This document shows, piece by piece, positions 1-8,482 of a stretch of 64,000 nucleotides of DNA (the stretch's first letter is position 1; every line of letters starts with the position of its first letter). This DNA is from Streptomyces sp. CB09001. Its GTDB lineage: Bacteria; Actinomycetota; Actinomycetes; Streptomycetales; Streptomycetaceae. The DNA is taken from assembly GCF_003369795.1 (NCBI RefSeq), contig NZ_CP026730.1, forward strand, positions 2,170,001 to 2,234,000. Direction: 5' to 3'. The notes under the pieces were generated by a model. It saw only the letters and a list, made by a program, of their open reading frames with translations, was not told the DNA's origin and searched no databases. A program made the position numbers and the translations under genes.

Positions 1-579
1 GGCCTTCCAGGCGCGGATGATCGCGGTGACTTCCAGGACGGCCTGTTCGCCGTCGCCGATGACCGCGCAGTCGATGAAGTCCGCGATCGGCTCGGGGTTG
101 AAGGCGGCGTGGCCGCCGGCCAGGACGATCGGGTCGTCGATGCCGCGGTCCGCCGCCTCCAGCGGGATGCCCGCCAGGTCGAGGGCGGTGAGCATGTTGG
201 TGTAGCCCAGCTCCGTGGAGAAGGAGAGGCCGAAGACGTCGAAGGCGCCGACCGGGCGGTGGCTGTCGACGGTGAACTGCGGGACGGAGTGCTCCCGCAT
301 CAGCTCCTCGAGGTCCGGCCACACGCTGTAGGTGCGCTCGGCGAGGACGCCCTGCTGCTCGTTGAGCACCTCGTAGAGGATCATGACGCCCTGGTTGGGC
401 AGGCCGACCTCGTAGGCGTCGGGGTACATCAGGGCCCAGCGGACGTCGCAGGATTCCCAGTCCTTGACCGTGGAGTTGAGCTCTCCGCCGACGTACTGGA
501 TCGGCTTCTGCACATGCGGGAGCAGCGCTTCGAGCTGCGGAAACACGGACTCGGCGGCCGGGGAGGCTTCGGCAGGCAT
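1..579 (-). CDS. Radical-SAM protein, N-terminal part (runs off left edge)
   Basis: The first 193 codons are visible and the gene continues beyond position 1. The protein opens with MPAEASPAAESVFPQLEALL and contains MYPDAYEVGLPNQGVMILYE and DDPIVLAGGHAAFNPEPIADF. This is the N-terminal, cobalamin-binding-like part of the large actinobacterial radical-SAM family (TIGR03960 type) whose reaction is unknown. The CxxxCxxC cluster motif would lie outside the window. The ATG at 579 has an AAGG about 10 nt upstream. It lies 91 bp downstream of rodA on the same strand, so it may be the distal gene of the mre operon. Confidence 0.85.
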   Translation of the reverse strand, partial: MPAEASPAAESVFPQLEALLPHVQKPIQYVGGELNSTVKDWESCDVRWALMYPDAYEVGLPNQGVMILYEVLNEQQGVLAERTYSVWPDLEELMREHSVPQFTVDSHRPVGAFDVFGLSFSTELGYTNMLTALDLAGIPLEAADRGIDDPIVLAGGHAAFNPEPIADFIDCAVIGDGEQAVLEVTAIIRAWKA

Positions 580-670
580 CTCACGGGACCTTCGTGTGCT
601 GACAAGGGGGACCATCCAGCCTAACCCGGCCGGACCGGTCCCCCTTACCGCTCACCCCCCGGGTGCCGGT

Positions 671-1867
671 CTACGCCGACATCGGTCTCTGCACGGTGAT
701 CGACTGGAGCAGGCCGACCGCTATCCACACGGCGAACATGGAGGAGCCGCCGTAGGAGACGAAGGGCAGGGGCAGGCCGGTGACCGGCATGATGCCGAGC
801 GTCATGCCGACGTTCTCGAAGGTCTGGAAGGCGAACCACGCGACGATCCCGGCGGCGACCACCGTGCCGTACAGGTCGGGGGTGCCGCGGGCGATGCGGC
901 AGGCGCGCCAGAGGACCACGCCGAGCAGGGCGATGATGAGTCCGGCGCCGAGGAAGCCCAGTTCCTCGCCGGCGACGGTGAAGACGAAGTCGGTCTGCTG
1001 CTCGGGGACGAAGCGGCCGGTGGTCTGGGAGCCCTCGAAGAGGCCGGAGCCGGTGAGTCCGCCGGAGCCGATGGCGATGCGGGCCTGGTTGGTGTTGTAG
1101 CCGACGCCCGCGGGGTCGAGGGCGGGGTTGGCGAAGGCGGCGAAGCGGGCGATCTGGTAGTCGTCCAGGATGCCGAGCTGCCACACGGCGAGCGCCCCGG
1201 CGGTGCCGGCGCCGAGCAGTCCGAAGATCCAGCGGTTGCTGGCGCCGGAGGCGAGCAGGATGCCGAGCACGATGATGACCATGACCATGACCGACCCGAG
1301 GTCGGGCATGAGCATCACGATGAGCATCGGCACGGTGGCCAGGCCGAGGGCCTGGAGCACGGTGCGGTGGTCGGGGTGGGGCCGGTCCCCGGCGTCGACG
1401 CGGGCGGCCAGCAGCATCGCCATGCCCAGGATGATGGTGATCTTCACGAACTCCGAGGGCTGCAGCGAGAAGCCGCCGGGGAGCTTGATCCAGGAGTGGG
1501 CGCCGTTGATGGTCGAGCCGAGCGGGGTGAGCACCAGGAGGATCAGGAACACCGAGAAGCCGTACAGGAGCGGCACGGCGGTGCGCAGGGCGCGGTGGCC
1601 GAGCCAGACGGTGGCGACCATCAGGGCGAGGCCGATGCCGGTGTTCAGGAGGTGCCGGGTGAGGAAGTAGTACTGGTCGCCCTGGTTGAGTTCGGTGCGG
1701 TTGCGGGTCGCGGAGTAGACGAGCAGCGAGCCCATCAGGGAGAGCCCTACGGCGGCCAGCAGTATCGGCCAGTCGAGCCGCCGGGCCATGGAGTCCCGGG
1801 CGAAGAGGCGGGTCCAGCCGCCCTTGTCGGGGCCGTAGCCGGAGACGTGGAAGCTGTTGCCGGTCAT
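671..1867 (-). CDS. rodA: RodA/FtsW-family SEDS peptidoglycan polymerase
   Basis: This 398-residue SEDS-family membrane protein has about ten hydrophobic segments. The SEDS family polymerises lipid II into glycan strands in partnership with a class B PBP. Family landmarks include INGAHSWIKLPGGFSLQPSEF, the conserved pore/catalytic region, and the C-terminal GLPLPFVSYGGSSM. Its ATG overlaps the stop of the upstream pbp2 gene by 4 bp, so the two are translationally coupled, the usual arrangement for a cognate SEDS/bPBP pair. In Streptomyces this gene is also called sfr and acts in sporulation-associated wall synthesis; that role is known from the family and is not visible here. Confidence 0.95.
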   Translation of the reverse strand: MTGNSFHVSGYGPDKGGWTRLFARDSMARRLDWPILLAAVGLSLMGSLLVYSATRNRTELNQGDQYYFLTRHLLNTGIGLALMVATVWLGHRALRTAVPLLYGFSVFLILLVLTPLGSTINGAHSWIKLPGGFSLQPSEFVKITIILGMAMLLAARVDAGDRPHPDHRTVLQALGLATVPMLIVMLMPDLGSVMVMVIIVLGILLASGASNRWIFGLLGAGTAGALAVWQLGILDDYQIARFAAFANPALDPAGVGYNTNQARIAIGSGGLTGSGLFEGSQTTGRFVPEQQTDFVFTVAGEELGFLGAGLIIALLGVVLWRACRIARGTPDLYGTVVAAGIVAWFAFQTFENVGMTLGIMPVTGLPLPFVSYGGSSMFAVWIAVGLLQSITVQRPMSA

Positions 1868-4173
1868 CCGCGTGCCCTCCGGCTTCTTCCCCTGCCGCCC
1901 GGCCGGGCGCCGCGCCCGGCGCCGCGTGCGCCGCCGCGCCGTCGCTGGCGGCGGGTGTCGCGGTTCTCCCCGTTCTGGTTGGGGGTGGTCGCGGGCTGGT
2001 CGCCCTCCTCGACGGGGGCGTACTCCTCGTCCGGGGAGGCCTTCTCGTCGGGCTGGAGCTCCTTGACGACGTCCTTGGGCATCTTCGGGGAGAGGATCGT
2101 CCCGTCCGTCTTGATCTTCGGGAGGCTCGCCTGCGGCTTGGGCAGCAGGGCCTTCTTCGGGTCGATGTCGCCGTCGTCGGAGACGCCGTACAGCGCGTCG
2201 TAGATGTTGCGGACGGCGGGTCCCGAGGCGCCGGAGCCGGTGCCGCCCTGGGAGATCGTCATGACGATCGAGTAGTCCTTGGTGTACGTCGCGAACCAGG
2301 ACGTGGTCTGCTTGCCGTAGACCTCGGCGGTACCGGTCTTGGCGTGCATCGGGATCTTGTCCTGCGGCCAGCCGACCTGGGCGAACCGCCAGGCGGCGGT
2401 GCCGCGGCTGGCGACGCCGGCGAGGGCCTCGTCCATCTTGGCCAGCGTGGTCTTGCTTATGGGCAGCTTGCCGTGGGCCGTGGGCTCGATCTCGCGGACG
2501 GTCTTGCCGTCGGGGCTGACGACGGCCTTGCCGATGCTGGGGTCGTAGAGGGTGCCGCCGTTGGAGATGGCCGCGTAGATGGTGGCCATCTGGATGGGGG
2601 TGACGAGGGTGTCGCCCTGGCCGATGGAGTAGTTGATGGAGTCACCGGCGCGCATCTTGTTGCCGCTGTGGCAGTTCTCGTACGCGATCTTCTCGACGTA
2701 GGAGCCGTCCTTCTTGCCGGACTTGCACCAGGCGTCCTTGTTGGCCTCCCAGTAGTCCTGCTTCCACTGGCGGTCGGGGACGCGGCCGGTGACCTCGTTG
2801 GGGAGGTCGATGCCGGTCTTGGCGCCGAGGCCGAACTGGTGGGCGGCCTTGTAGAAGTAGTCGTTGGGCTTCTTGGGGTTCATCCCGCCGTCCTTCTTCC
2901 ACTCCTGGTGGGACAGGCGGTAGAAGACGGTGTCGCAGGAGAGTTCCAGGGCGCGGCCGATGGTGATCATGCCCTCGTTGGCCGACTCGAAGTTCTTGAA
3001 GACCTGGCCGCCGACGTTGTAGGCGCTGGAGCAGTCGTAGTTGCCGTCGAAGTCGTAGCCGGCCTCCACCGCGCCGGCCGAGGAGACCACCTTGAAGATG
3101 GAGCCGGGGGCCGCCTGGCCCTGGGTGGCGCGGTTGAGCAGCGGGTAGTTGGAGTCCTTGCCGGTGAGCTTCTTGTAGTCCTTGGCGGAGATGCCGCCGA
3201 CCCAGGCGTTGGGGTCGTAGTCGGGGTTGGAGGCCATGGCGACGACACGGCCGGTCTTGGCCTCCATCACCACGACCGCTCCGGCGTCGGCCTCGTAGGT
3301 CCGGTTGGTGTTGCGGTCCATCTCCTTGCGGGCGGCCTTCATCGCCTCGTTCAGCTCGTACTCGGCGACCCGCTGGACGCGGGCGTCGATGCTGGTGACG
3401 AGGTTGGAGCCGGGGGTGCCCGGGTCGGACTCGGCCTCGCCGATGACGCGGCCGAGGTTGTCTACCTCGTAGCGGGTGACGCCGGCCTTGCCTCGCAGCG
3501 CCTTGTCGTACTGCCGCTCGATGCCGGAGCGGCCGACCTGGTCGGAGCGCAGGTAGGGCGAGTCGGTGTCCTGGGCCTTCTGCAGTTCCTCGTCGGTGAC
3601 CGGCGAGAGGTAGCCGAGGACCTGGGCGGTGTTGGACTTGCCGGGGGCGGCGTAGCGGCGTACGGCCATGGGTTCGGCGGTGATGCCGGGGAAGTCCTCG
3701 GCGCGCTCGCGGATCTGCAGGGCCTGCTTGACGGTGGCCTCGTCGGTGACGGGGATCGGCTGGTAGGGCGAGCCGTTCCAGCAGGGCTGGGGGGTTTCGG
3801 CGTCGCAGAGCCGGACCTTGTCGATGACGTCCTGGGGCTTCATGCCGAGGACCCCGGCGAGCTTGGTGAGGACGGCCTTGCCGTCGTCCCTCATCTTCAG
3901 CAGTTCGGTGCGCGAGGCGGAGACGACGAGGCGGGTCTCGTTGTCGGCGAGGGCGACGCCGCGGGCGTCCAGGATGGAGCCGCGGGTGGCGGGCTGGACG
4001 ACTTGCTGGACGTGGTTGCCGGAGGCTTCGGCGGCGTACTCGTCGCCCTGGCGGATCTGGAGGTACCAGAGGCGGCCGCCGAGGGTGGCGAGGAGGGAGA
4101 CGACGAGGATCTGGATGACGACGAGCCGGGTCTGGACGCGGGTGCTGCGGCCGGTCTCCGGGATGTTAGTCAT
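1864..4173 (-). CDS. pbp2: Class B penicillin-binding protein 2 (transpeptidase)
   Basis: This 769-residue bitopic membrane protein cross-links peptidoglycan. An N-terminal membrane anchor (about residues 15-37) is followed by a PBP dimerisation domain and a C-terminal transpeptidase domain. The active-site motifs are visible: SIFK (Ser358, Lys361), SCD at 412-414 and KTG at 612-614. The last roughly 60 residues are charged and end in a very Arg/Gly-rich tail, GGARGAGRGARPGGRG-like, which is unusual for the catalytic core and probably disordered. It follows mreD by 104 bp and overlaps rodA by 4 bp. Confidence 0.95.
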   Translation of the reverse strand: MTNIPETGRSTRVQTRLVVIQILVVSLLATLGGRLWYLQIRQGDEYAAEASGNHVQQVVQPATRGSILDARGVALADNETRLVVSASRTELLKMRDDGKAVLTKLAGVLGMKPQDVIDKVRLCDAETPQPCWNGSPYQPIPVTDEATVKQALQIRERAEDFPGITAEPMAVRRYAAPGKSNTAQVLGYLSPVTDEELQKAQDTDSPYLRSDQVGRSGIERQYDKALRGKAGVTRYEVDNLGRVIGEAESDPGTPGSNLVTSIDARVQRVAEYELNEAMKAARKEMDRNTNRTYEADAGAVVVMEAKTGRVVAMASNPDYDPNAWVGGISAKDYKKLTGKDSNYPLLNRATQGQAAPGSIFKVVSSAGAVEAGYDFDGNYDCSSAYNVGGQVFKNFESANEGMITIGRALELSCDTVFYRLSHQEWKKDGGMNPKKPNDYFYKAAHQFGLGAKTGIDLPNEVTGRVPDRQWKQDYWEANKDAWCKSGKKDGSYVEKIAYENCHSGNKMRAGDSINYSIGQGDTLVTPIQMATIYAAISNGGTLYDPSIGKAVVSPDGKTVREIEPTAHGKLPISKTTLAKMDEALAGVASRGTAAWRFAQVGWPQDKIPMHAKTGTAEVYGKQTTSWFATYTKDYSIVMTISQGGTGSGASGPAVRNIYDALYGVSDDGDIDPKKALLPKPQASLPKIKTDGTILSPKMPKDVVKELQPDEKASPDEEYAPVEEGDQPATTPNQNGENRDTRRQRRRGGARGAGRGARPGGRGRSRRARG

Positions 4174-4277
4174 GGGCGCAGCCCATCCGGTTGAGGGTGG
4201 TGGTGGGCGACGGGTGGGAGGTGGTCACTGCTGCCGCCTCCCCCTGACGACGTGGGTACTGGTGTGCTGGCGTGCCG

Positions 4278-4949
4278 TCACAGCCGCTTGACCCCCTTGA
4301 TGCGTCCGGCGCGGGCCGCGCGGACGCGGGCCGTCTTCACCCGCAGCGCGTTGCGTTGTCTGCCGATGCGCAGGCCGGTGCCTGAGGAGAGCCAGCCGGA
4401 GGAGATGTCGGGGCTCTGGGCGGCGGAGTTGGTGTCGGCCAGCGGGTCGTGTTCGGCGCGTCGGGCGAGCGCCATGATGCCGGGGACGACGAAGGGCGCG
4501 AGCAGCAGGTCGTACAGGGCGGCCGTGAACAGCAGGCTGGGCAGGCCGACGTGGCGGGCGGCGGTGTCGCCGACGAGGGCGCCGACGCCCGCGTAGAGCA
4601 GGGTGGTCCCGATGGCGGCGGCGACCACGACGACCATGGGGCCGGTGGCCGAGCGGAGCCGTCCGTTGTCCGGCCTGGCGAGTCCGGCGAGGTAGCCGAT
4701 GACGCAGAGCACGAGGGCGTAGCGGCCGGCGGCGTGGTCGGCGGGCGGGGCGAGGTCGGCGAGGAGTCCGGCGCCGAAGCCGACCAGGGCGCCGCCGACG
4801 TGGCCGTAGACCAGGGCGAGGCCGAGGACGGTGAGCAGCAGCAGGTCGGGGACGGCGCCGGGCAGGTGGAGGCGGGCGAGGACGCTCACCTGGATCACCA
4901 GGGCGACGACGACGAGGGCGACGGACAGCAGGATCCGGTTGACGCGCAT
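4278..4949 (-). CDS. mreD: Rod shape-determining protein MreD
   Basis: MreD is a small integral membrane protein of the elongation complex. This 223-residue product (MRVNRILLSVALVVVALVIQ at the N-terminus) has five or six hydrophobic segments and a basic C-terminal tail ending RIKGVKRL. I chose the ATG at 4949 because GGAG lies about 10 nt upstream and overlaps the mreC stop region. A longer reading frame exists upstream but only by reading through the mreC 3' end in another frame. It is 13 bp downstream of mreC in the order mreB-mreC-mreD-pbp2-rodA. Confidence 0.9.
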   Translation of the reverse strand: MRVNRILLSVALVVVALVIQVSVLARLHLPGAVPDLLLLTVLGLALVYGHVGGALVGFGAGLLADLAPPADHAAGRYALVLCVIGYLAGLARPDNGRLRSATGPMVVVVAAAIGTTLLYAGVGALVGDTAARHVGLPSLLFTAALYDLLLAPFVVPGIMALARRAEHDPLADTNSAAQSPDISSGWLSSGTGLRIGRQRNALRVKTARVRAARAGRIKGVKRL

Positions 4950-4962
4950 GGGGTGATGGCTC

Positions 4963-6063
4963 CTACGGCTCGGGCTGCTCGTTCTGCTGCTCTGTCTGGT
5001 CGTTCTGGCCGGTCGCATCGTTCTGCCCGGTCGCGTCGTTCTGCTGCTCTGTCTGGTCGTTCTGGCCGGTCGCATCGTTCTGCCCGGTCGCGTCGTTCTG
5101 CCCGGCCTCGTCGTTCTGCCCGGCCTCGTCGTTCCGGGCCTGGCCCTCGGGGTCGGCCCCGGGGGTGACGGTGACCGTCACGGTCGGCGTGGGCTTCGGC
5201 TGCTTCTTCTCCGGGAGCACCGTGTCGCGCGGGTCCTTCGACGGTGCCTGGACGACGACGCCGACGATGTCGAGCTTGGTGAAGCTGACGAACGGCGTGA
5301 CGTCTAGGATGCGGGTCAGGTCGCCGCCGTTGGGGTCGACGCGGGTGATGGTGCCGACGGGCACGCCCGGCACGAAGGGCTTGTCGGCCTGGGAGCCGAA
5401 GGTGACGAGGCGGTCGCCCTTCTTGACGTCGGCCTTGCCGTTGAGGAGTTCGACGCGCAGGGGGCGGCTGCCCTGGCCGGAGGCGAAGCCGAGTTCGTCG
5501 CCGGACTCCATCCGGGTGCCGACGGTGAAGTCCGGGTCGTTGGCGAGCAGCACGGTGGCGGTGTTCGGACCGACGGTGGTCACGCGTCCGACGAGGCCGT
5601 CTCCGTTGAGGACGGTCATGTCGCGCCGCACGCCGTCGTTGGCGCCCGCGTCGATGGTGATGGTCCAGGAGAAGCCCTGGGCCGCTCCTATGGCGATGAC
5701 CTGGGCGCCCTTGATGCCGTACTGCCCGGCGCCGGCGAGTCCGAGCATCTTGTCGAACTGCTTCAGCCGGCTGCGGCCGCGCTCGTCGCTGCCGAGCTTC
5801 GCCTTGAGGGCGGCGTTCTCCGTCTCCAGCTGGGCGAGCCGGTCGTGCCGGTCGCCGGAGTCGCGGATCGCGGAGACCGCGTTGCCGACGGGGTCGACCG
5901 CGGAGGAGACCCCGTTCTCGATCGGGCCGAAGACGTTGGCCGCGGCCTGGCGGGCACCGTCGACCGGTGAGTCCTCCCCGCCGCGGATGTCCACCGTGAT
6001 CAGTGCGAACGCGATGGCGATCAGCAGCACCAGGAGCAGCCGGCTCTCTTTCGTGTCCCTCAC
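4963..6063 (-). CDS. mreC: Rod shape-determining protein MreC with repetitive C-terminal tail
   Basis: This 366-residue bitopic membrane protein links MreB to the wall synthases. A membrane segment (about residues 8-24) is followed by a heptad-rich stretch (LAQLETENAALKAKLGS) and the MreC beta-domain with VIAIGAAQGFSWTITIDAGA. After about residue 300 comes a Pro/Val/Thr linker and then a Gln/Asn-rich tail of repeated DATGQN, DEAGQN and DQTEQQN units ending NEQPEP. The tail is encoded by a near-exact 57-bp tandem duplication and is not part of the conserved fold. mreD follows after 13 bp. Confidence 0.93.
   Translation of the reverse strand: MRDTKESRLLLVLLIAIAFALITVDIRGGEDSPVDGARQAAANVFGPIENGVSSAVDPVGNAVSAIRDSGDRHDRLAQLETENAALKAKLGSDERGRSRLKQFDKMLGLAGAGQYGIKGAQVIAIGAAQGFSWTITIDAGANDGVRRDMTVLNGDGLVGRVTTVGPNTATVLLANDPDFTVGTRMESGDELGFASGQGSRPLRVELLNGKADVKKGDRLVTFGSQADKPFVPGVPVGTITRVDPNGGDLTRILDVTPFVSFTKLDIVGVVVQAPSKDPRDTVLPEKKQPKPTPTVTVTVTPGADPEGQARNDEAGQNDEAGQNDATGQNDATGQNDQTEQQNDATGQNDATGQNDQTEQQNEQPEP
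4981..5094. repeat. 57-bp tandem duplication inside mreC 3' end
   Basis: Positions 4981-5037 and 5038-5094 are identical 57-bp units lying in frame in the mreC tail (19 codons each). Smaller GTTCTGCCCGG-type subrepeats flank them out to about 5140. The unit is a multiple of three, so copy-number changes would lengthen or shorten the tail without breaking the frame. Confidence 0.9.
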
Positions 6064-6196
6064 GTGCGGCGGCCGTGCCTTCCTCGTCGAAATTCGGGAA
6101 TCTCGGAATGTACGTGGCGGTGTTCAGGAATTGAGCTGATTCGGTACGTCGGGCGCTTCGCGCACATCAGGTACCGGAACCCTCTATATCAACGAT

Positions 6197-6230
6197 CCGC
6201 CGCACGAGAGGAGATCGTCTCGTACGGCGG
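6197..6230 (-). terminator. Hairpin between mreB and mreC
   Basis: An inverted repeat with 13-nt arms (6197-6209 and 6218-6230, one mismatch) and an 8-nt loop starts 16 nt after the mreB stop. There is no clear U-run. It could partly terminate or process the transcript, so that mreB is made in excess over mreCD-pbp2-rodA. Confidence 0.55.
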
Positions 6231-6245
6231 AACCGAAGTGTTACG

Positions 6246-7277
6246 TCATCTGCGGGGCGAGGCGTCCAGCACCTGCTGGAGCGCCTCGAACTCCTCGACG
6301 CACTTGCCGCTGCCGAGCGCCACGCTGTCGAGCGGGTCCTCGGCGATGTGGATCGGCATTCCGGTCTCCCGGCGCAGCCGTTCGTCGAGCCCGCGCAGCA
6401 GCGCGCCGCCGCCGGTCAGGACGATGCCCCGGTCCATGATGTCGCCGGACAGCTCCGGCGGACACTTGTCGAGGGTCGTCTTGACGGCGTCGACGATGGC
6501 GTTGACCGGCTCCTCGATCGCCTTGCGCACTTCGGCGGCGGAGATGACGACGGTCTTGGGCAGCCCGGAGACGAGGTCCCGGCCGCGGATTTCGGTGTGC
6601 TCGTCGGAGTCGAGGTCGTACGCCGAACCGACCGTGATCTTGATCTGTTCGGCCGTGCGCTCACCCAGCAGAAGGCTGTACTCCTTCTTCACGTGCTGGA
6701 TGATCGCGTTGTCCAGCTCGTCACCCGCGACGCGGATGGACTGGGCGGTGACGATGCCGCCGAGCGAGATGACCGCGACCTCCGTGGTGCCGCCGCCGAT
6801 GTCCACCACCATGTTGCCCGTGGCCTCGTGGACCGGCAGGCCGGAGCCGATGGCCGCGGCCATGGGCTCCTCGATGATGTGCACCTGACGGGCGCCGGCC
6901 TGGGACGACGCCTCGATGACGGCGCGGCGCTCGACGCCGGTGATGCCCGAGGGCACACAGACGACGACCCGCGGACGAGCCAGATACCGCCGCTTGTGGA
7001 TCTTCAGGATGAAGTAGCGGAGCATCCGCTCGGTGATCTCGAAGTCGGCGATGACGCCGTCCTTCAGCGGGCGCACGGCAACGATGTTGCCGGGCGTGCG
7101 CCCGATCATCTTCTTCGCTTCGGCGCCGACCGCGAGGATGCCACCGGTGTTGGTGTTGATCGCGACGACGGACGGCTCGTTGAGTACGATCCCGCGACCC
7201 CTGACGTACACCAGCGTGTTGGCGGTCCCGAGGTCGACAGCCATGTCACGGCCGATGAACGACATTGAGTTCCCCAT
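6246..7277 (-). CDS. mreB: Actin-like cell-shape protein MreB
   Basis: This 343-residue actin-fold ATPase assembles into membrane-associated filaments and organises wall synthesis. The phosphate-1 motif [12 protein letters not shown], the phosphate-2 region [20 protein letters not shown] and the adenosine motif [14 protein letters not shown] are all present. In Streptomyces MreB is known mainly for spore-wall assembly. I took the ATG at 7277 ([14 protein letters not shown]); the ATG four codons later at 7265 has a better-spaced GGGGA and is a fair alternative. Longer upstream starts would add a non-conserved extension. A 182-bp gap to mreC contains a hairpin. Confidence 0.96.
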   Translation of the reverse strand: MGNSMSFIGRDMAVDLGTANTLVYVRGRGIVLNEPSVVAINTNTGGILAVGAEAKKMIGRTPGNIVAVRPLKDGVIADFEITERMLRYFILKIHKRRYLARPRVVVCVPSGITGVERRAVIEASSQAGARQVHIIEEPMAAAIGSGLPVHEATGNMVVDIGGGTTEVAVISLGGIVTAQSIRVAGDELDNAIIQHVKKEYSLLLGERTAEQIKITVGSAYDLDSDEHTEIRGRDLVSGLPKTVVISAAEVRKAIEEPVNAIVDAVKTTLDKCPPELSGDIMDRGIVLTGGGALLRGLDERLRRETGMPIHIAEDPLDSVALGSGKCVEEFEALQQVLDASPRR

Positions 7278-7487
7278 CAGGATTCGACTGGCCTTCCCAG
7301 GAGCTTTTGAGGGCTTTTCAGGTAGGCGAAGTGGGTGCAGTGACGCGTGGAGGCTTCCATCGTAGACGCGCTTTCGCGAACACTGCGCGAGGGTCTTCGC
7401 CATTGTCAGCAGATGGCGCACCGCCTCGCTTGTGGAGACGGGCCAACGGTGGGATCCGTTCCCCCGAACAGGCGCGCATATGCCACA

Positions 7488-7513
7488 GGGCGGTCGCTTT
7501 TGCGCGACCGCCC
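7488..7513 (-). terminator. Perfect 10-bp hairpin downstream of ndk
   Basis: Arms 7488-7497 and 7504-7513 (GGGCGGTCGC and its complement) enclose the loop TTTTGC. It lies about 70 nt beyond the ndk stop and probably acts as a second, back-up terminator. Confidence 0.6.
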
Positions 7514-7550
7514 CGGCGCCGCCCGGTCCATTCGGCTGACATGGCGTCAG

Positions 7551-7573
7551 AAAAAAGACACTCCCGGCGTGTC
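7551..7573 (-). terminator. U-tailed terminator of ndk
   Basis: On the minus strand a short GACAC/GTGTC stem is followed directly by six T residues. This is a canonical intrinsic terminator layout, rare in such G+C-rich DNA, 11 nt after the ndk stop. Confidence 0.65.
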
Positions 7574-7584
7574 CCGAAGAAGGA

Positions 7585-7998
7585 TCAGACCCGGCCCGGG
7601 AAGAAGATCTTCAGCTCGCGCTCGGCGGACTCCTCGGAGTCGGAGGCGTGGATCAGGTTCTCGCGGACGATCACACCGTAGTCCCCGCGGATGGAGCCCG
7701 GGGCGGCGGCGATCGGGTCGGTCGGACCGGCCAGCGCGCGCACGCCCTCGATGACCCGCTCGCCCTCGACGACCATCGCGACGACCGGCCCGGACGCCAT
7801 GAACTCGACCAGCGGCTCGTAGAACGGCTTGCCCTTGTGCTCGCCGTAGTGCTGCTCCAGCGTCTCGGTGTCCAGGGTGCGCAGTTCCAGCGCGGTGATC
7901 TGCCAGCCGGCCTTGCGCTCGATACGGCTGATGATCTCGCCGGTCAGGCCACGACGGACGGCGTCGGGCTTGAGGAGGACGAGGCTGCGCTGGGTCAC
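7585..7998 (-). CDS. ndk: Nucleoside diphosphate kinase
   Basis: This 137-residue cytosolic enzyme transfers the gamma-phosphate from NTPs to NDPs through a phospho-histidine and balances NTP and dNTP pools. The active-site signature NLIHASDS gives His117, and the N-terminal [18 protein letters not shown] is typical. The length matches the family norm. It is 121 bp downstream of the DUF4233 gene on the same strand and ends at a U-tailed terminator. Confidence 0.97.
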   Translation of the reverse strand: MTQRSLVLLKPDAVRRGLTGEIISRIERKAGWQITALELRTLDTETLEQHYGEHKGKPFYEPLVEFMASGPVVAMVVEGERVIEGVRALAGPTDPIAAAPGSIRGDYGVIVRENLIHASDSEESAERELKIFFPGRV

Positions 7999-8119
7999 GA
8001 GGGCTCCCTTGAAGATGTTCGAGATGTGCGGTCGTGCGGGTGAAGACTGAGGTTACCGGGCGTGTCGCGGCGTTCGTCACGCAGCGTCAGGCATACCGGA
8101 CCCGTCGGCCGCGTCCCGC

Positions 8120-8476
8120 TCAGGCGGGGTCGGGCGCGGAGGCCTCGGCCTGGGCGGCGAACCTCGCCTTCGCCTCGTCGATCTTCCGCCCGTAGTGCAC
8201 GGAGGCCCACCAGAGGGCGGCGAAGATCGCGCCGAGGAAGAACATGGTCGGCACCACGAAGCCGGAGGCGATCAGCGCGATCTGCAGCGCCCAGCCGAGG
8301 GCGATCCCGCCGGGCCGGGTGATGACCCCGCACAGCAGCACGCTGAGGACCATCGCGATGCCGCTGACCGTCCACACCGTCCCCACGGACAGGTCCGGGT
8401 CCTTCATGGCGACCAGTCCGGCGAAGCCGATCACGAAGAACTCGCCGATCAGCGTCGAAGCACAGAGCGTACGCAC
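8120..8476 (-). CDS. DUF4233-type small membrane protein
   Basis: A 118-residue protein with three or four hydrophobic helices (for example GEFFVIGFAGLVAM, IAMVLSVLLCGVIT, WALQIALIASGFVV) and a charged C-terminus, KIDEAKARFAAQAEA. It matches the actinobacterial DUF4233 family, whose function is unknown. Its GTG start is 6 bp after the folC stop, with the ribosome-binding AGGAGGGG inside the folC end, so the two are probably co-translated. The folC-DUF4233-ndk order is conserved in Streptomyces as far as I recall. Confidence 0.85.
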   Translation of the reverse strand: MRTLCASTLIGEFFVIGFAGLVAMKDPDLSVGTVWTVSGIAMVLSVLLCGVITRPGGIALGWALQIALIASGFVVPTMFFLGAIFAALWWASVHYGRKIDEAKARFAAQAEASAPDPA

Positions 8477-8482
8477 GGTTTC

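Larger units (their letters stand above)
7278..7584. other. Gene-free stretch between mreB and ndk
   Basis: These 307 bp must hold the mreB promoter (minus strand) and the end of the ndk transcript. Two hairpins near the ndk end are annotated separately. I see no convincing ORF and no confident promoter boxes. Confidence 0.6.

Noticed and set aside
464..2203. Long open frame on the plus strand opposite rodA/pbp2
   Set aside because: High-G+C shadow frame: low-complexity Gly/Ala/Glu composition, no ribosome site, and the opposite strand has unmistakable SEDS and PBP motifs.
4950..5075. N-terminal extension of MreD
   Set aside because: It would read the mreC repeat region in another frame; the ATG at 4949 has a good ribosome site and a conserved membrane start.
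7278..7421. N-terminal extension of MreB by 48 residues
   Set aside because: The extension lacks similarity to the actin fold, and starts at 7277 or 7265 match family length.
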